From Phyllobacterium zundukense (GTDB taxonomy: Bacteria > Pseudomonadota > Alphaproteobacteria > Rhizobiales > Rhizobiaceae): DNA of 64,000 bases. The notes under the pieces were generated by a model. That model ran no database searches. It worked only from the letters and a program-made list of their open reading frames with translations, and was not told the origin of the DNA. The DNA lies in contig NZ_CP104972.1 in the NCBI RefSeq assembly GCF_025452195.1, positions 186,001-250,000 of the forward strand. The letters are read 5' to 3'. This document shows positions 1 to 8,621 of the stretch, in pieces. The position numbers and the translations under genes are program-made. The first letter of the stretch is position 1, and each line of letters begins with the position of its first letter.

Positions 1-103
1 TCGCTTCGGAGAATGGCTGGAGAGACAAAATCATTCCATTGTGCAGGGGGTCGGTCGCTCTCATCGCCGGGTTTAGTCAACCCATCCTCAAGTCTAGGAA
101 CGT

Positions 104-466
104 GTGACAGGCGTATTGCCGATCGGGACGCAGCCGGCTGATCTTTGCGACGTGCCTGCGCAGTTCCTAAATGCGGCAAAAGGCTATCGCGGTTATCGGA
201 TTTCACACGTGGTTCGTCCTTATCGGGTGCGCGGTGATAGCAATGCTGGCCAGCGCTTGGGCACAGGATTGGCCATATGCCGTTCAGTCATCAAAGCTCA
301 CGGCGGAGAGATAACCGCTTCAAACCATCCGGAAGGCGGAGCCGTATTCAGTTTCTCGATACCGACAAAATCCGCAGCCGAGGGTCAACTCCAAAATGGG
401 CAGCCATTCGGCACCTACCTTCAGGAGGACATCGTTTCTCGTATAATTCAGCCTCACGTCAACTGA
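104..466 (+). pseudogene. Histidine kinase C-terminal remnant
   Basis: The second half of this 120-codon frame contains a G2-box-like GTGLAICRSVIKAHGG followed by a GGAVFSFSIPT strand, which is the end of a HATPase_c ATP-binding domain of a two-component sensor kinase. No N box, H box, HAMP or sensor domain precedes it; the first 45 codons resemble nothing I recognise. With only the last third of the catalytic domain present it cannot be an active kinase. It is most likely the leftover 3' end of a deleted or interrupted gene. The window edge does not explain the truncation, since the frame itself opens inside the window. Confidence 0.55.
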
Positions 467-653
467 GGTCCGGAGGAGCCGTCACTTGGCGAGTCTTCAG
501 CGAAAGCCGATTGTCCAGATCGACGAATGCCCCCAGAAAACTGCCACAGCGGCTGCAAACAATGGCACTCGAATCGCGTAAATTGCGCCGCACCGCGATC
601 ATGATCGCTTTGCAGTTTTGGCATTCGAACTCAGGATAATCAGGATTTTCCAT
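459..653 (-). CDS. Small zinc-ribbon protein
   Basis: This 64-residue protein has two CxxC-type pairs (CQNCKA near residue 11 and CSRCGS near residue 33), the layout of a small zinc ribbon. It starts at an ATG (651-653) and overlaps the end of the kinase remnant on the other strand by 8 bases. Short stand-alone ribbons of this kind are common in rhizobia and have no settled role; binding nucleic acid or a partner protein is an inference only. There is no operon partner. Confidence 0.5.
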   Translation of the reverse strand: MENPDYPEFECQNCKAIMIAVRRNLRDSSAIVCSRCGSFLGAFVDLDNRLSLKTRQVTAPPDLS

Positions 654-1120
654 ATAAGCGAACTTTATTACAGTTTTACAAGATGCGGGATTCAGGAATT
701 TGAGTTAGGCATTTCGGTTAGGACTAACCCGTTGCTTTGGTACATTTGCAGGACGGCAGTTTTGAGCGGGAAACACGCGAAGAGCCCCGCGGAAGCGAAA
801 ATCCTTTGCGTCGGAAGAAGCGATTGCCGCAAAATTCCTAAAGCTTACCGGGCACACTCTGCCCGAAAAGCAGCGCGATGACCTTATCGGGCCGTCCTGG
901 AAATGGAAACTCTGTCTTCGGCCAATCGATTGGTTGATTTGATGCCAGTGACACCGCTGGGCTCGCGACCCGGGCACCAGCCGCCTGCGCTCATTACGAA
1001 CCCGTTACTTGACTTCCGGCGGCCAGCATCCATTTGTTCAATGTCAAATTCAACGCGAACCTGCTGCGACGAAACTCCCAATTTCGCGACGCAGCTACCC
1101 AAAAAGTTGAGGTCATATAG
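654..1120. other. Intergenic region, no gene recognised
   Basis: 467 bases between the divergent zinc-ribbon gene and the flavin oxidoreductase gene. Short frames exist on both strands but none gives a recognisable protein or a convincing ribosome binding site. A plus-strand stretch at about 835-930 reads like a protein fragment (around LPEKQRDDLIGPSWKWKLCL) but has stops on both sides and I cannot name it. The promoters of both flanking genes presumably lie here. Confidence 0.4.
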
Positions 1121-2230
1121 ATGAGCCAGTTGTTTCAGCCACTGCGATTGGATTCGCTCGAACTCGCGAACAGAATCATAATCGCGCCCATGTGCCAATA
1201 TTCCGCCGAGGATGGCTCGGCGTCAGACTGGCACATGATGCACCTGGGTCACCTCGCCCTGTCGGGTGCCGGCTTGCTGGTTACGGAAGCTACCGCCGTA
1301 ACACCTGAAGGCCGCATTTCTCCCCGGGATCTCGGGCTTTATTCCGATGCCAATGAAGCAGCACTCGGGCGTGTTGTCGCGGCGATCCGCGACTATTCGC
1401 CGATACCCATCGCCGCGCAACTAGCCCACGCCGGGCGGAAGGCATCGACCCGCGTGCCATGGGAGGGTGGCAAGCAGATTGCGCCGAATGAGCCAACCGG
1501 GTGGAAAACCGTGGCCCCTTCACCCGTGCCATATCTGAATGAGTACGATGCTCCAACGGCATTGGATGGCGCTGGCCTCGATCGCATACGGGATGCATTC
1601 GTCAAGGCGGCGAAACGCGCAGACCGGATCGGCATAGATGGCATCGAAATTCATGGAGCGCATGGATATTTGCTGCACGAGTTCCTGTCACCGCTCTCGA
1701 ACAAGCGCGAAGATAGATATGGTGGCAGTCTGGACAATCGAATGCGCTTCCCTCTCGAAGTGTTCGAAGCGGTTCGGGCAGCGTTTCCCGCCAACAAGCC
1801 GGTCTGGATACGCGTTTCTGCTTCTGACTGGGTCGATGGTGGATGGGACGTCGAGAGCACCGTGATCTTTGCAAAGGAGTTGGAGGCGCGCGGTTGTGCC
1901 GCCATCCACGTCAGCAGTGGCGGTCTTTCGCCCCTGCAGAAAATGCCGGTTGAACCCAACTATCAGGTTCCATTCGCGCAGCGGATCAAAGCCGAGGTGA
2001 AAATGCCCGTCATTGCTGTCGGACTAATCACCGAGGCGAAACAGGCAGAAGACATCATTGCCAACGGCGACGCCGATGCGATAGCGCTTGCACGCGCAAT
2101 CCTCTACGATCCTCGCTGGCCCTGGCATGCGGCGGCGGAACTCGGAGCACAGGTGGTGGCTCCCGAACAATATTGGCGATCCCAGCCCCGGAACCATGCG
2201 GATCTGTTCAAAATCCCGCAAACAGCCTGA
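1121..2230 (+). CDS. NADH:flavin oxidoreductase, Old Yellow Enzyme family (YqjM type)
   Basis: A 369-residue TIM-barrel FMN enzyme of the Old Yellow Enzyme family, which reduces activated C=C bonds in enones and related electrophiles with NAD(P)H. It has the features of the YqjM/thermophilic-like class: the Cys-containing APMCQYS motif near residue 23, the paired histidines in HGAHGYLLHEFLSP near residue 177 that bind the substrate, and the SNKREDRYGGSLDNR FMN-site segment just after. Length matches the family (about 340-370). It stands alone; the nearest downstream gene is an inserted transposase. Its physiological substrate cannot be told from sequence; xenobiotic or electrophile detoxification is the usual guess. 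Confidence 0.93.
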   Translation: MSQLFQPLRLDSLELANRIIIAPMCQYSAEDGSASDWHMMHLGHLALSGAGLLVTEATAVTPEGRISPRDLGLYSDANEAALGRVVAAIRDYSPIPIAAQLAHAGRKASTRVPWEGGKQIAPNEPTGWKTVAPSPVPYLNEYDAPTALDGAGLDRIRDAFVKAAKRADRIGIDGIEIHGAHGYLLHEFLSPLSNKREDRYGGSLDNRMRFPLEVFEAVRAAFPANKPVWIRVSASDWVDGGWDVESTVIFAKELEARGCAAIHVSSGGLSPLQKMPVEPNYQVPFAQRIKAEVKMPVIAVGLITEAKQAEDIIANGDADAIALARAILYDPRWPWHAAAELGAQVVAPEQYWRSQPRNHADLFKIPQTA

Positions 2231-2251
2231 ATTAAAACGCGAGCGGTCGTA

Positions 2252-2257
2252 GCTAGT
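2252..2257. repeat. IS481 target site duplication, left copy (GCTAGT)
   Basis: GCTAGT here is repeated exactly at 3290-3295, immediately outside the two ends of the IS481-type element. It fits the NCTAGN target with 6-bp duplication known for IS481 in Bordetella. Confidence 0.85.
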
Positions 2258-3289
2258 TGTGAGCTTTCAATAGGTTGTCCATCCGGTCCAAACCGGGGAG
2301 ACTGAGGTTGTCGAAGCTTCAGTGACTCTTGGAGGACCGGATGAACATCCACAAGAATGCCCGTCTTACGCGGTATGGTCGAGAGCGAATTGTGAGCCAG
2401 GTCGAGGGCGGGCAGACGCCGCAGGCCGTTGCCGAAGCCGCAGGCGTGTGCCCGCGGACGGTGCGCAAATGGGTCGATCGGTATCGCCGCGAGGGCTTGA
2501 GCGGACTGGAGGATCGTTCGTCGCGACCACATCGCTTGCGCCGGCCGACCCCTGAAGCCATTGTCGGGACGATTGAGCGGTTACGCCGCCAGCGTTGGAC
2601 AGGCAAGCAGATCGCTGCCGAGGTCGGCGTCTCGCCGGCAACTGTCAGCCGTGTTCTGCGCCGGTTGGGCCTCAACAAACTGAGCGCCCTGGATCCCGAA
2701 CCCGTGCGCCGCTATGAACGGGAACATCCGGGCGAACTCATTCATCTCGACATTAAGAAGCTTGGCCGTATTGGCTCGGTGGGACACCGCATCACCGGAC
2801 GGCAAACGGGCGTTGTCAACCGCCATCTGGGCATCGGCTGGGAGTTCGTCCACGTCTGCATTGATGACGCTTCGCGGGTCGCTTTTGTGCAGGTCATGCC
2901 AGATGAGCGCAAAGAGAGCGCCGTTGCCTTCCTGGAGGCTGCCGTCGCCTACTATGCGAAGCTGGGTATCTGTATCGAGCGCGTGATGACCGACAACGGG
3001 TCATGCTACCGGTCAAAGGCTTTCCGCACAGCCTGCAAACGTCTGGGCTTGCGTCAAGTCTTCACAAGACCATACACGCCTAAGACCAATGGTAAGGCCG
3101 AACGCTTCATTCAGACGAGCCTACGCGAATGGGCTTACGCTCGTGCTTACAACAACTCTCAAGAACGCACGGAGGAGCTGCCGCACTGGCTTCATCGCTA
3201 CAATTGGCACAGGCCGCACGGCAGTTTAGGATCAAAACCACCTATCAGCCGTCTCGGCCTGGATCGGGACAACCTGTTGAGGTTCCACA
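2258..3289 (+). mobile_element. Complete IS481-family insertion sequence
   Basis: The element is about 1032 bp. Its imperfect terminal inverted repeats, 2258-2280 and 3267-3289, match at 17 of 23 positions; both begin TGTG and end AGGTTGTCC. It is flanked by a 6-bp direct repeat GCTAGT. The single transposase fills most of it. Matching target duplications and an unbroken transposase suggest recent insertion. It landed in a CTAG that holds the stop codon of the convergent GGDEF gene. Confidence 0.9.
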
Positions 3290-3294
3290 GCTAG
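2341..3294 (+). CDS. IS481-family transposase
   Basis: A DDE transposase of about 317 residues read from the ATG at 2341, which follows a GGAGG (2331-2335). The N-terminal part has two helix-turn-helix segments (AVAEAAGVCPRTVRKWVDRY near residue 32, and QIAAEVGVSPATVSRVLRRLG near residue 92). The rve-type integrase core follows, with LIHLDIKKLG carrying the first Asp, VMTDNGSCY the second, and KTNGKAERFIQT the Glu, so the catalytic triad is intact. The last two codons (AGC, TAG) run into the target site: the stop is supplied by the duplicated GCTAGT and not by the element. Confidence 0.93.
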   Translation: MNIHKNARLTRYGRERIVSQVEGGQTPQAVAEAAGVCPRTVRKWVDRYRREGLSGLEDRSSRPHRLRRPTPEAIVGTIERLRRQRWTGKQIAAEVGVSPATVSRVLRRLGLNKLSALDPEPVRRYEREHPGELIHLDIKKLGRIGSVGHRITGRQTGVVNRHLGIGWEFVHVCIDDASRVAFVQVMPDERKESAVAFLEAAVAYYAKLGICIERVMTDNGSCYRSKAFRTACKRLGLRQVFTRPYTPKTNGKAERFIQTSLREWAYARAYNNSQERTEELPHWLHRYNWHRPHGSLGSKPPISRLGLDRDNLLRFHS

Positions 3295-3295
3295 T
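3290..3295. repeat. IS481 target site duplication, right copy (GCTAGT)
   Basis: Exact copy of 2252-2257. Its palindromic CTAG provides a TAG stop for the transposase on the plus strand and for the GGDEF gene on the minus strand. Confidence 0.85.
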
Positions 3296-4751
3296 CTAGG
3301 TTACGACGCTCGTTCTCTGACGAATAATGCGAACGCTTATCCTCGTACATCAGCAGATCAGCACGCTTGGCCACAGCTTCCATCTTTTCGCCAATATTGC
3401 TGGTGGCCCAGCCGATCGATATGTTCAACGGTATATTGGAATAATACTGGTTGTTTATCTCGATAAGGCTGCGGATTTCATCGATCATGCTTGCGGCGCC
3501 AAGTTCATCGATGGCCGGGAGCAGAACGGCGAATTCATCGCCGCCAATACGCGCAGCGTAGCAGGGAGGCTTGACTGCTCCCGCCAGTACCTCGCCAACG
3601 CGTCGTAACAAAGCATCTCCAACGCCATGCCCCCACTGATCATTGACCACCTTCAGCCCGTTAAGGTCGAGGATAATGATCGATACAGGGTAAAACTCGC
3701 GGCGCTCAAGCCTGTTCAACTCATCCACATAGAAGGCGCGGTTGTAAAGCTTGGTGAGCACATCATGCTTGCCGAGATATTCTAGATAAGCCTCCGCCTT
3801 CTTGCGCGCCGTGATATCGGTCAGGGATATTTGGACCAATGACCAATCCTGTTCGTGGCCCGGCAGAACCGAAAATTGCAGCAGCACATGGCGCTCGGTA
3901 CCATCAAGTGCATAGTTTACAGTCTCACGCTGATGAAAGAGGTTGCCATTCCATAGTTCGATAAGCTGTTCCCTGAAATGCGCATTCATACCATCGCGAA
4001 AAATATCAGGAAGCCTGCGCAACAATGTCAGTTTGTCGGGTGCGAGAAACAGCCTGAGCGTCTCGTTGTTGACATCGACAACGCGGATCTCGCTTGCACA
4101 TTGTCCAACAAATTCAGGATGGACATCGGTAAACACACGAAAATCGGTAATACCCTGCTCGCGCACTTCATCAAGCAAACGCTTGATGCGGCTGAAATCT
4201 TCCACCCAAAGAGATACGGGAGAATATTCGAACAATCCTTCCGCGTAGCGCTTGCTCTCGATCTGCTGCCGCCGCGCGTCCTCGCGCTCGGTGACGTCTT
4301 CGATGGAAAGCAATACCCGCGTCCACGTATCTTCATATCCCGGGAGAACCGCGCCGCGAAGCTGGATATCCAGCCGGCGACCCGTCAGGGTGTAATTCAC
4401 TGTGTCACTGGAGAACTCGGCGTCGCCATCCCACAGAGCCGACAACTCCTGTATATGCGACTGGAGCATGTCGTCGCGAAAGATGGAGTCGAGATTGCCG
4501 GTCAGGTGGTTGAAATCATTCGCCTCGAAAAGAGCAAGGGTTTTTTTGTTGACCTTGAGCACGCGGATCAGGCTTGCGCATTGTCTAATCCGGCCCTCGT
4601 CCTCACGCAGATAGGTTCTGATATCGGTGACGCCCGATTGCCTCCATTTCTCGAACAGGTGCTTGACGCCACTGAAATCCTCCAGCCACAACGAGATCGG
4701 CGCGAGATCGAATGTCTCGACATCGGCGTGATTATCGACATGCTCATTCAT
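3291..4751 (-). CDS. Diguanylate cyclase with duplicated PAS-like modules
   Basis: A 486-residue protein with two homologous N-terminal sensor modules (about residues 15-155 and 175-315) followed by a GGDEF domain. The modules share the pattern SLWxEDFSxxK, QCASxIRVxxVN, IFRDxM, LWxG, VNYxLxG, LPGxExxW and end in a PAC-like DxTxR, so this is an internal tandem duplication. The active-site motif RIGGDEFAVLLP is intact, which predicts synthesis of c-di-GMP. The inhibitory RxxD site normally found before the GGDEF is replaced by KPPC, so product feedback is probably lost. No signal peptide or membrane segment is evident. Its stop codon sits in the target site of the IS481 element. Proximity to flagellar genes and a PilZ gene suggests a motility role, but that is inference. 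Confidence 0.9.
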   Translation of the reverse strand: MNEHVDNHADVETFDLAPISLWLEDFSGVKHLFEKWRQSGVTDIRTYLREDEGRIRQCASLIRVLKVNKKTLALFEANDFNHLTGNLDSIFRDDMLQSHIQELSALWDGDAEFSSDTVNYTLTGRRLDIQLRGAVLPGYEDTWTRVLLSIEDVTEREDARRQQIESKRYAEGLFEYSPVSLWVEDFSRIKRLLDEVREQGITDFRVFTDVHPEFVGQCASEIRVVDVNNETLRLFLAPDKLTLLRRLPDIFRDGMNAHFREQLIELWNGNLFHQRETVNYALDGTERHVLLQFSVLPGHEQDWSLVQISLTDITARKKAEAYLEYLGKHDVLTKLYNRAFYVDELNRLERREFYPVSIIILDLNGLKVVNDQWGHGVGDALLRRVGEVLAGAVKPPCYAARIGGDEFAVLLPAIDELGAASMIDEIRSLIEINNQYYSNIPLNISIGWATSNIGEKMEAVAKRADLLMYEDKRSHYSSENERRNLD

Positions 4752-4922
4752 ATAGCGCGAGATCTCTCGGCTGACTGCTGTATCGGCAGCTATCTATATG
4801 AACGAAATTCACTGAACAATCATTACCTCGCGCAGAACGAACGCGCGAAGACTGCACGCTGGTCTACACCACACTGTGCAGACGCCTTGAGGGCATCTGC
4901 ACAGGATCGCTACGGGATGATT

Positions 4923-5642
4923 TTATTCTTCCCGCTGACCGGTCAGGCTGAGCAACAGCTGGAAGAGGTTGATGAAGTTAAGGTAGAGCGAGAAGGCGCC
5001 GAACACCGCCAGCTTCTGCTGCGATTCCGAATCGTAACTTTCGGCAAACTGTTCCTTGATCGACTGGGTATCCCAAGCTGTCAAACCGATGAACACCAGA
5101 ACGCCGGCAACCGACACAACGAACTGGAGCATGGAGGAGCCGAGGAAGATGTTGACAACACTCGCCACGACGACACCGATCAGACCCATAATGAGGAACG
5201 AGCTGAACTGGGAGAGATCGCGCTTCGTCGTATAACCATAAAGGCTGGTGGCACCGAACATCGTGGCCGCAATGAAGAATGTGCGGGCGATGCTGGTCCC
5301 GGTAAAGACAAGAAAGATCGACGCCAGCGAAAGTCCCATGACCGCACAGAATGCCCAAAACATGGCCTGCGCGGATGCTGCCGACATGGTTTGCATTTTG
5401 AACGAGAAGAACATCACGAAAGCAAGCGGCGCGAAGATAACGACCCATTTCAGGGGAGTTGAGAAAATCGGAACATAGAGAGCCGGCGTCGAGGCGACGA
5501 CGAATGCAACAACGCCCGTCAGAACAAGGCCCAGGCCCATATAGTTGTAGATGCGCAGCATATGCTGGCGCAGTCCCTCATCGAACAATGCGGCGGACTG
5601 TCCGCGCGCTGTGCCCATTTCATAACGAAGTGGTGTATTCAT
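4923..5642 (-). CDS. Bax inhibitor-1/YccA family membrane protein
   Basis: A 239-residue integral membrane protein with about seven hydrophobic segments after a short soluble N-terminus. The spacing and the closing segment (GLTAWDTQSIKEQF near residue 187, then the LYLNFINLFQLLLSL helix) are characteristic of the BI-1/TMBIM family, whose bacterial members (YccA, YbhL, BsYetJ) act in the inner membrane; YetJ is a pH-sensitive calcium leak and YccA inhibits FtsH. Length agrees with the family (220-240). The gene is monocistronic, set between the GGDEF gene and the anti-sigma gene on the same strand. A specific function here is not shown by the sequence. Confidence 0.9.
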   Translation of the reverse strand: MNTPLRYEMGTARGQSAALFDEGLRQHMLRIYNYMGLGLVLTGVVAFVVASTPALYVPIFSTPLKWVVIFAPLAFVMFFSFKMQTMSAASAQAMFWAFCAVMGLSLASIFLVFTGTSIARTFFIAATMFGATSLYGYTTKRDLSQFSSFLIMGLIGVVVASVVNIFLGSSMLQFVVSVAGVLVFIGLTAWDTQSIKEQFAESYDSESQQKLAVFGAFSLYLNFINLFQLLLSLTGQREE

Positions 5643-5666
5643 GGTTGTGATCCTTTGGCTGGTTAA

Positions 5667-6440
5667 TCAGTAAAGCGTTCTTGCAAGCTGCGATGCTACT
5701 GTTTCAAGGTCCGCGGGGCTTGCATCCGATACGAGGGCATAGGCAACGTCACCAATCTGGAAATAGGCGGCAGTGCTATCACCAATGCGCAACGCTTTCG
5801 GCTTCACGACATCGAAACTGCCGGGACGAACCGCGAAAAGCGAGAGCCGATCCATGTCATCCGATCTGATTTCCATCTCGACACTTGGCCCGAAGGCGGA
5901 CGGGAAAAGCTGGACATCATTGACGATCCACCGGTCCAAAAGTTGTGGCATGGTAATGGCGGTGGCCGCACGTATTTCTGCAGGATCGTAACTGTTCACC
6001 TCGGACTGCGACTTCATCCCTGCCCTGACCAAGGAGGTCTTGTGAGCCATCACCGCATCCGAAACATAGGCTGGCGGCGGTGTCGAGGCGACGACCTCCG
6101 AGATGGTGAGCGGGCCAAAGCCGGCATGCGCCAGCCAGCCAATACCGACAAGGACGGCGACAGCGGCAGCACGTTGCAAATTGGCAAGCAGCCGGTTTCG
6201 CATAAGGCCACGTTCAAGGCGACGCGCTGCTTCACTTGTCTCCGGCGATGCCTTGCTGTGCATGCCGGTTAGCGCCAGCCGCAATTCGTCCCTCGCCTGC
6301 AGATCCGACATGACACGGGCAGCCTGCTCGGGATGATGCGACAGGTAGCGGGCGATCTCGATGCGGCGGCCCGCATCCAGTTGGTCGTCGACATAGGCAT
6401 CAAGGTCGGTCTCAACGACAGGATCGATCGCGTCATTCAT
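5667..6440 (-). CDS. Anti-sigma factor, transmembrane
   Basis: About 257 residues from the ATG at 6438-6440. This start is chosen because it overlaps the sigma gene stop in an ATGAATGA arrangement. The N-terminal segment (DLDAYVDDQLDAGRRIEIARYLSHHPEQAARV) has the look of the anti-sigma domain found in membrane anti-sigma factors but lacks the zinc-binding HxxxCxxC. One hydrophobic segment (AAAVAVLVGIGWLAHAGFG, about residues 88-106) would place the C-terminal half in the periplasm. Coupled to the ECF sigma gene upstream, it should hold that sigma at the membrane until a signal arrives. The signal is unknown. Confidence 0.85.
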   Translation of the reverse strand: MNDAIDPVVETDLDAYVDDQLDAGRRIEIARYLSHHPEQAARVMSDLQARDELRLALTGMHSKASPETSEAARRLERGLMRNRLLANLQRAAAVAVLVGIGWLAHAGFGPLTISEVVASTPPPAYVSDAVMAHKTSLVRAGMKSQSEVNSYDPAEIRAATAITMPQLLDRWIVNDVQLFPSAFGPSVEMEIRSDDMDRLSLFAVRPGSFDVVKPKALRIGDSTAAYFQIGDVAYALVSDASPADLETVASQLARTLY

Positions 6441-6963
6441 CGCGGCCTCCAACAATTTTCAGATATGCGGCTTTGCCGGGCTCAGCCTCGAGAGAACGCA
6501 AGGTCGCTCGCCCGCGGCCAATTCTCGACATCAGCGTGCCAATCGGTATTGCCAAAGTTGCCGCAGCTTCTTCATAGGAGAGACCTTCGATCGCTACCAA
6601 ATGCAGGGCTGCTCGTTGCTCTTCGGGCAGCGAAAAAAACGCATTCCGGACCTCCATTAACCGCATGGAATGCTCCTGCGGCGGCTGGAGTATCGTTTCG
6701 GTGATGACTGCCAAAGCATTTTCGCGGCGCGCTTGCGACTGGCTGGAACGCTTGCTGTCGATAAAACCATTATGCAGGATCGACAAAAGCCAACCCTTCA
6801 GGTTTCCGCCATTGCGAAAATGACCGCGCCGCTCATAAGCCCGCACCAGCGTATCCTGCACAAGGTCTTCCGCATCGGTTTCATTGCCCGTTAGCGAACG
6901 TGCATACCGGCGTAACGAACCAAGCTGGCCAACAACGTCAAAACGGGGTTTCGAATTCTCCAT
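6433..6963 (-). CDS. ECF-family RNA polymerase sigma factor
   Basis: A 176-residue group IV sigma factor with region 2 (LVQDTLVRAYERRGHF and NLKGWLLSILHNGFIDSKR, about residues 34-76) and region 4 (LPEEQRAALHLVAIEGLSYEEAAATL then IPIGTLMSRIGRGR, about 112-154). It directs RNA polymerase to a small regulon, probably including its own operon. The next gene, overlapping by 8 bases, is its membrane anti-sigma factor. There is no PhyR or NepR gene beside it, which argues against the general-stress EcfG pair. Confidence 0.92.
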   Translation of the reverse strand: MENSKPRFDVVGQLGSLRRYARSLTGNETDAEDLVQDTLVRAYERRGHFRNGGNLKGWLLSILHNGFIDSKRSSQSQARRENALAVITETILQPPQEHSMRLMEVRNAFFSLPEEQRAALHLVAIEGLSYEEAAATLAIPIGTLMSRIGRGRATLRSLEAEPGKAAYLKIVGGRDE

Positions 6964-7037
6964 ATGGCGTATACGGACCTGCGGCGGATTTATTCCCTGC
7001 CATCCGCAATTATATCACGCGGCCGCGAATTTGCCGC

Positions 7038-8060
7038 CTAGATCAGCCTCTGCTTTTTAAGTTCGTCCTTGAGATAGGCATAGTAAATCGGCGCGGCGAT
7101 GAGGCCAGCGATGCCGAACCAGGCTTCCAGCACGATCATTGCGAGGAGCAACTCCCAGGCGCGCGATTTGATTCGCGATCCGATGATCTTGGCGTTGAGG
7201 AAATATTCGAGCTTGTGGATGATGACCAGAAAGGCCAGCGACCCCACTGCGGCAACAAAGGAAACACTGAGTGCCACGACGACGATCACGGTGTTGGAGA
7301 TCAAATTGCCGATAACGGGAAGTAATCCCGCAATGAACGTCACGGCAATCATGGTTTTGACCAACGGCAGGTGAACGCCAAAAAATGGCAGGATTACAAC
7401 AAGATAGATGGCGGTGAATACTGTGTTCAATGCCGAGATGCGAAGCTGCGAGAACACGATATTGCGAAATGCCGCGCTCAACAGCTCGACGCGTTCGGCA
7501 AGGGCAATCGCGAGCGGGCCTGGCTCGCGTGATGAGGCAACGGTGGAACTAAGCGCGATCATTCCCCCGATCACCATGCCGACGATTATTCGCACCAGGA
7601 GAACGCCAAGTTCCCTGCCGACGAGCTGAAGCTGGCCGGCATGTTCACGCAGCCACTTTGCCGCCAGCGTTTCCAGTTCCTCAAGATTTGAGGGGAAATA
7701 ATCGCGGGCCCAGTTCGGCAGATGTAACTGGGCGGTATCGATGATTTCGGCCATCTTCTGGAAAAGCGATACGATGCCTTCGTCGGAACCATCGGTGAGC
7801 AATGCCATGCTGCTCATGACGGCGGCAACGATCACGAGGATAAAGACCAGCGCCAGCATTGCCAACGCTATGGTTTTTGCCAGGTGGCCGGAAATGCCCA
7901 ATCTGCCGAGCAATGGCGCCGAATAATGGACGAGGTTGTAAACGAGCAGTCCTGAGAGGAGAGCCGAGAGCAAGCCTAGTTCAAGCACGGCGACGAGCGC
8001 GATGAACGACAAAATGTAGGAGGCAATTCGGGGCCTGGTGGCGGTTGGCAAGTGTGTCAC
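7038..8060 (-). CDS. AI-2E family transporter (PerM/YhhT type)
   Basis: A 340-residue integral membrane protein of the AI-2E/PerM family. It has paired hydrophobic segments at the N-terminus (about residues 12-45 and 60-85), a central soluble stretch containing PNWARDYFPSN, then about four C-terminal helices ending in the family-like GSRIKSRAWELLLAMIVLEAWFG segment (near residue 292) and a short charged tail. The family name comes from one autoinducer exporter; most members are uncharacterised efflux or permease proteins, some of them sodium/proton antiporters, so the substrate is open. Monocistronic. Confidence 0.85.
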   Translation of the reverse strand: MTHLPTATRPRIASYILSFIALVAVLELGLLSALLSGLLVYNLVHYSAPLLGRLGISGHLAKTIALAMLALVFILVIVAAVMSSMALLTDGSDEGIVSLFQKMAEIIDTAQLHLPNWARDYFPSNLEELETLAAKWLREHAGQLQLVGRELGVLLVRIIVGMVIGGMIALSSTVASSREPGPLAIALAERVELLSAAFRNIVFSQLRISALNTVFTAIYLVVILPFFGVHLPLVKTMIAVTFIAGLLPVIGNLISNTVIVVVALSVSFVAAVGSLAFLVIIHKLEYFLNAKIIGSRIKSRAWELLLAMIVLEAWFGIAGLIAAPIYYAYLKDELKKQRLI

Positions 8061-8279
8061 CTGAAGGGGCTGTCAATATTCAGCTGTACCTACTCTTGAA
8101 AATGCCCGCGGCGCAAGCACATTGATCCAGGCATGCAAATCTTCGCGATCCGAGCGCTGCATTCGAATCAAACATAACGGATTTGCAATTGTTTGCCTGT
8201 ACAAGCTATGAATGAACGCCGGCATGAAAGACATCCGTGCGCCTTTTAACCGGCTTCAATTTGGGCCAGGCGAATTTAC

Positions 8280-8621
8280 ATGCCATTGTATCAAACGAAC
8301 ACCAAAGCCGAGAAACGCGTCGAGGAGCGCAAGCGAACACGATTGCGCTCCGGCAAACTTGTTACGCTCGATGGACAATTTCTGACCGAATGTCATTTTC
8401 ACAATCTTGCCGGTGGCGGCGCCAAGATCAGGGTTGTCGGCCAATCCCCCGTCCCGACGCGCTTCTGGCTATTCGATGATCAGTATAACGGCGCGTTGAT
8501 CACGGACGTCGTTTGGCGCCAAGGCATGGAACTTGGCGTGCAGTTCGTCGACGATCCAGATGTTACGCCCTTGACGGACACAATTCTGCGCACGCTTGCC
8601 GGTAAATATTATTCACTTTGA
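8280..8621 (+). CDS. PilZ-domain c-di-GMP receptor
   Basis: A 113-residue single-domain protein with the PilZ layout: an arginine-rich N-terminal stretch (EERKRTRLRSGK, near residues 17-28) and the NLAGGGAKI motif (near residue 42) in place of the canonical (D/N)xSxxG, in which the serine is alanine. A preceding short beta strand pair and the 113-residue length fit. It should bind c-di-GMP and act on a partner, plausibly the adjacent flagellar machinery. It converges on and overlaps by 13 bases the 3' end of the flagellar locus. The only plus-strand gene near that end, it is not in a flagellar operon. Confidence 0.85.
   Translation: MPLYQTNTKAEKRVEERKRTRLRSGKLVTLDGQFLTECHFHNLAGGGAKIRVVGQSPVPTRFWLFDDQYNGALITDVVWRQGMELGVQFVDDPDVTPLTDTILRTLAGKYYSL

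Noticed and set aside
3978..5462. Plus-strand open frame of 494 codons
   Set aside because: Antisense across the GGDEF and Bax-inhibitor genes; charged, repetitive product with no domain.
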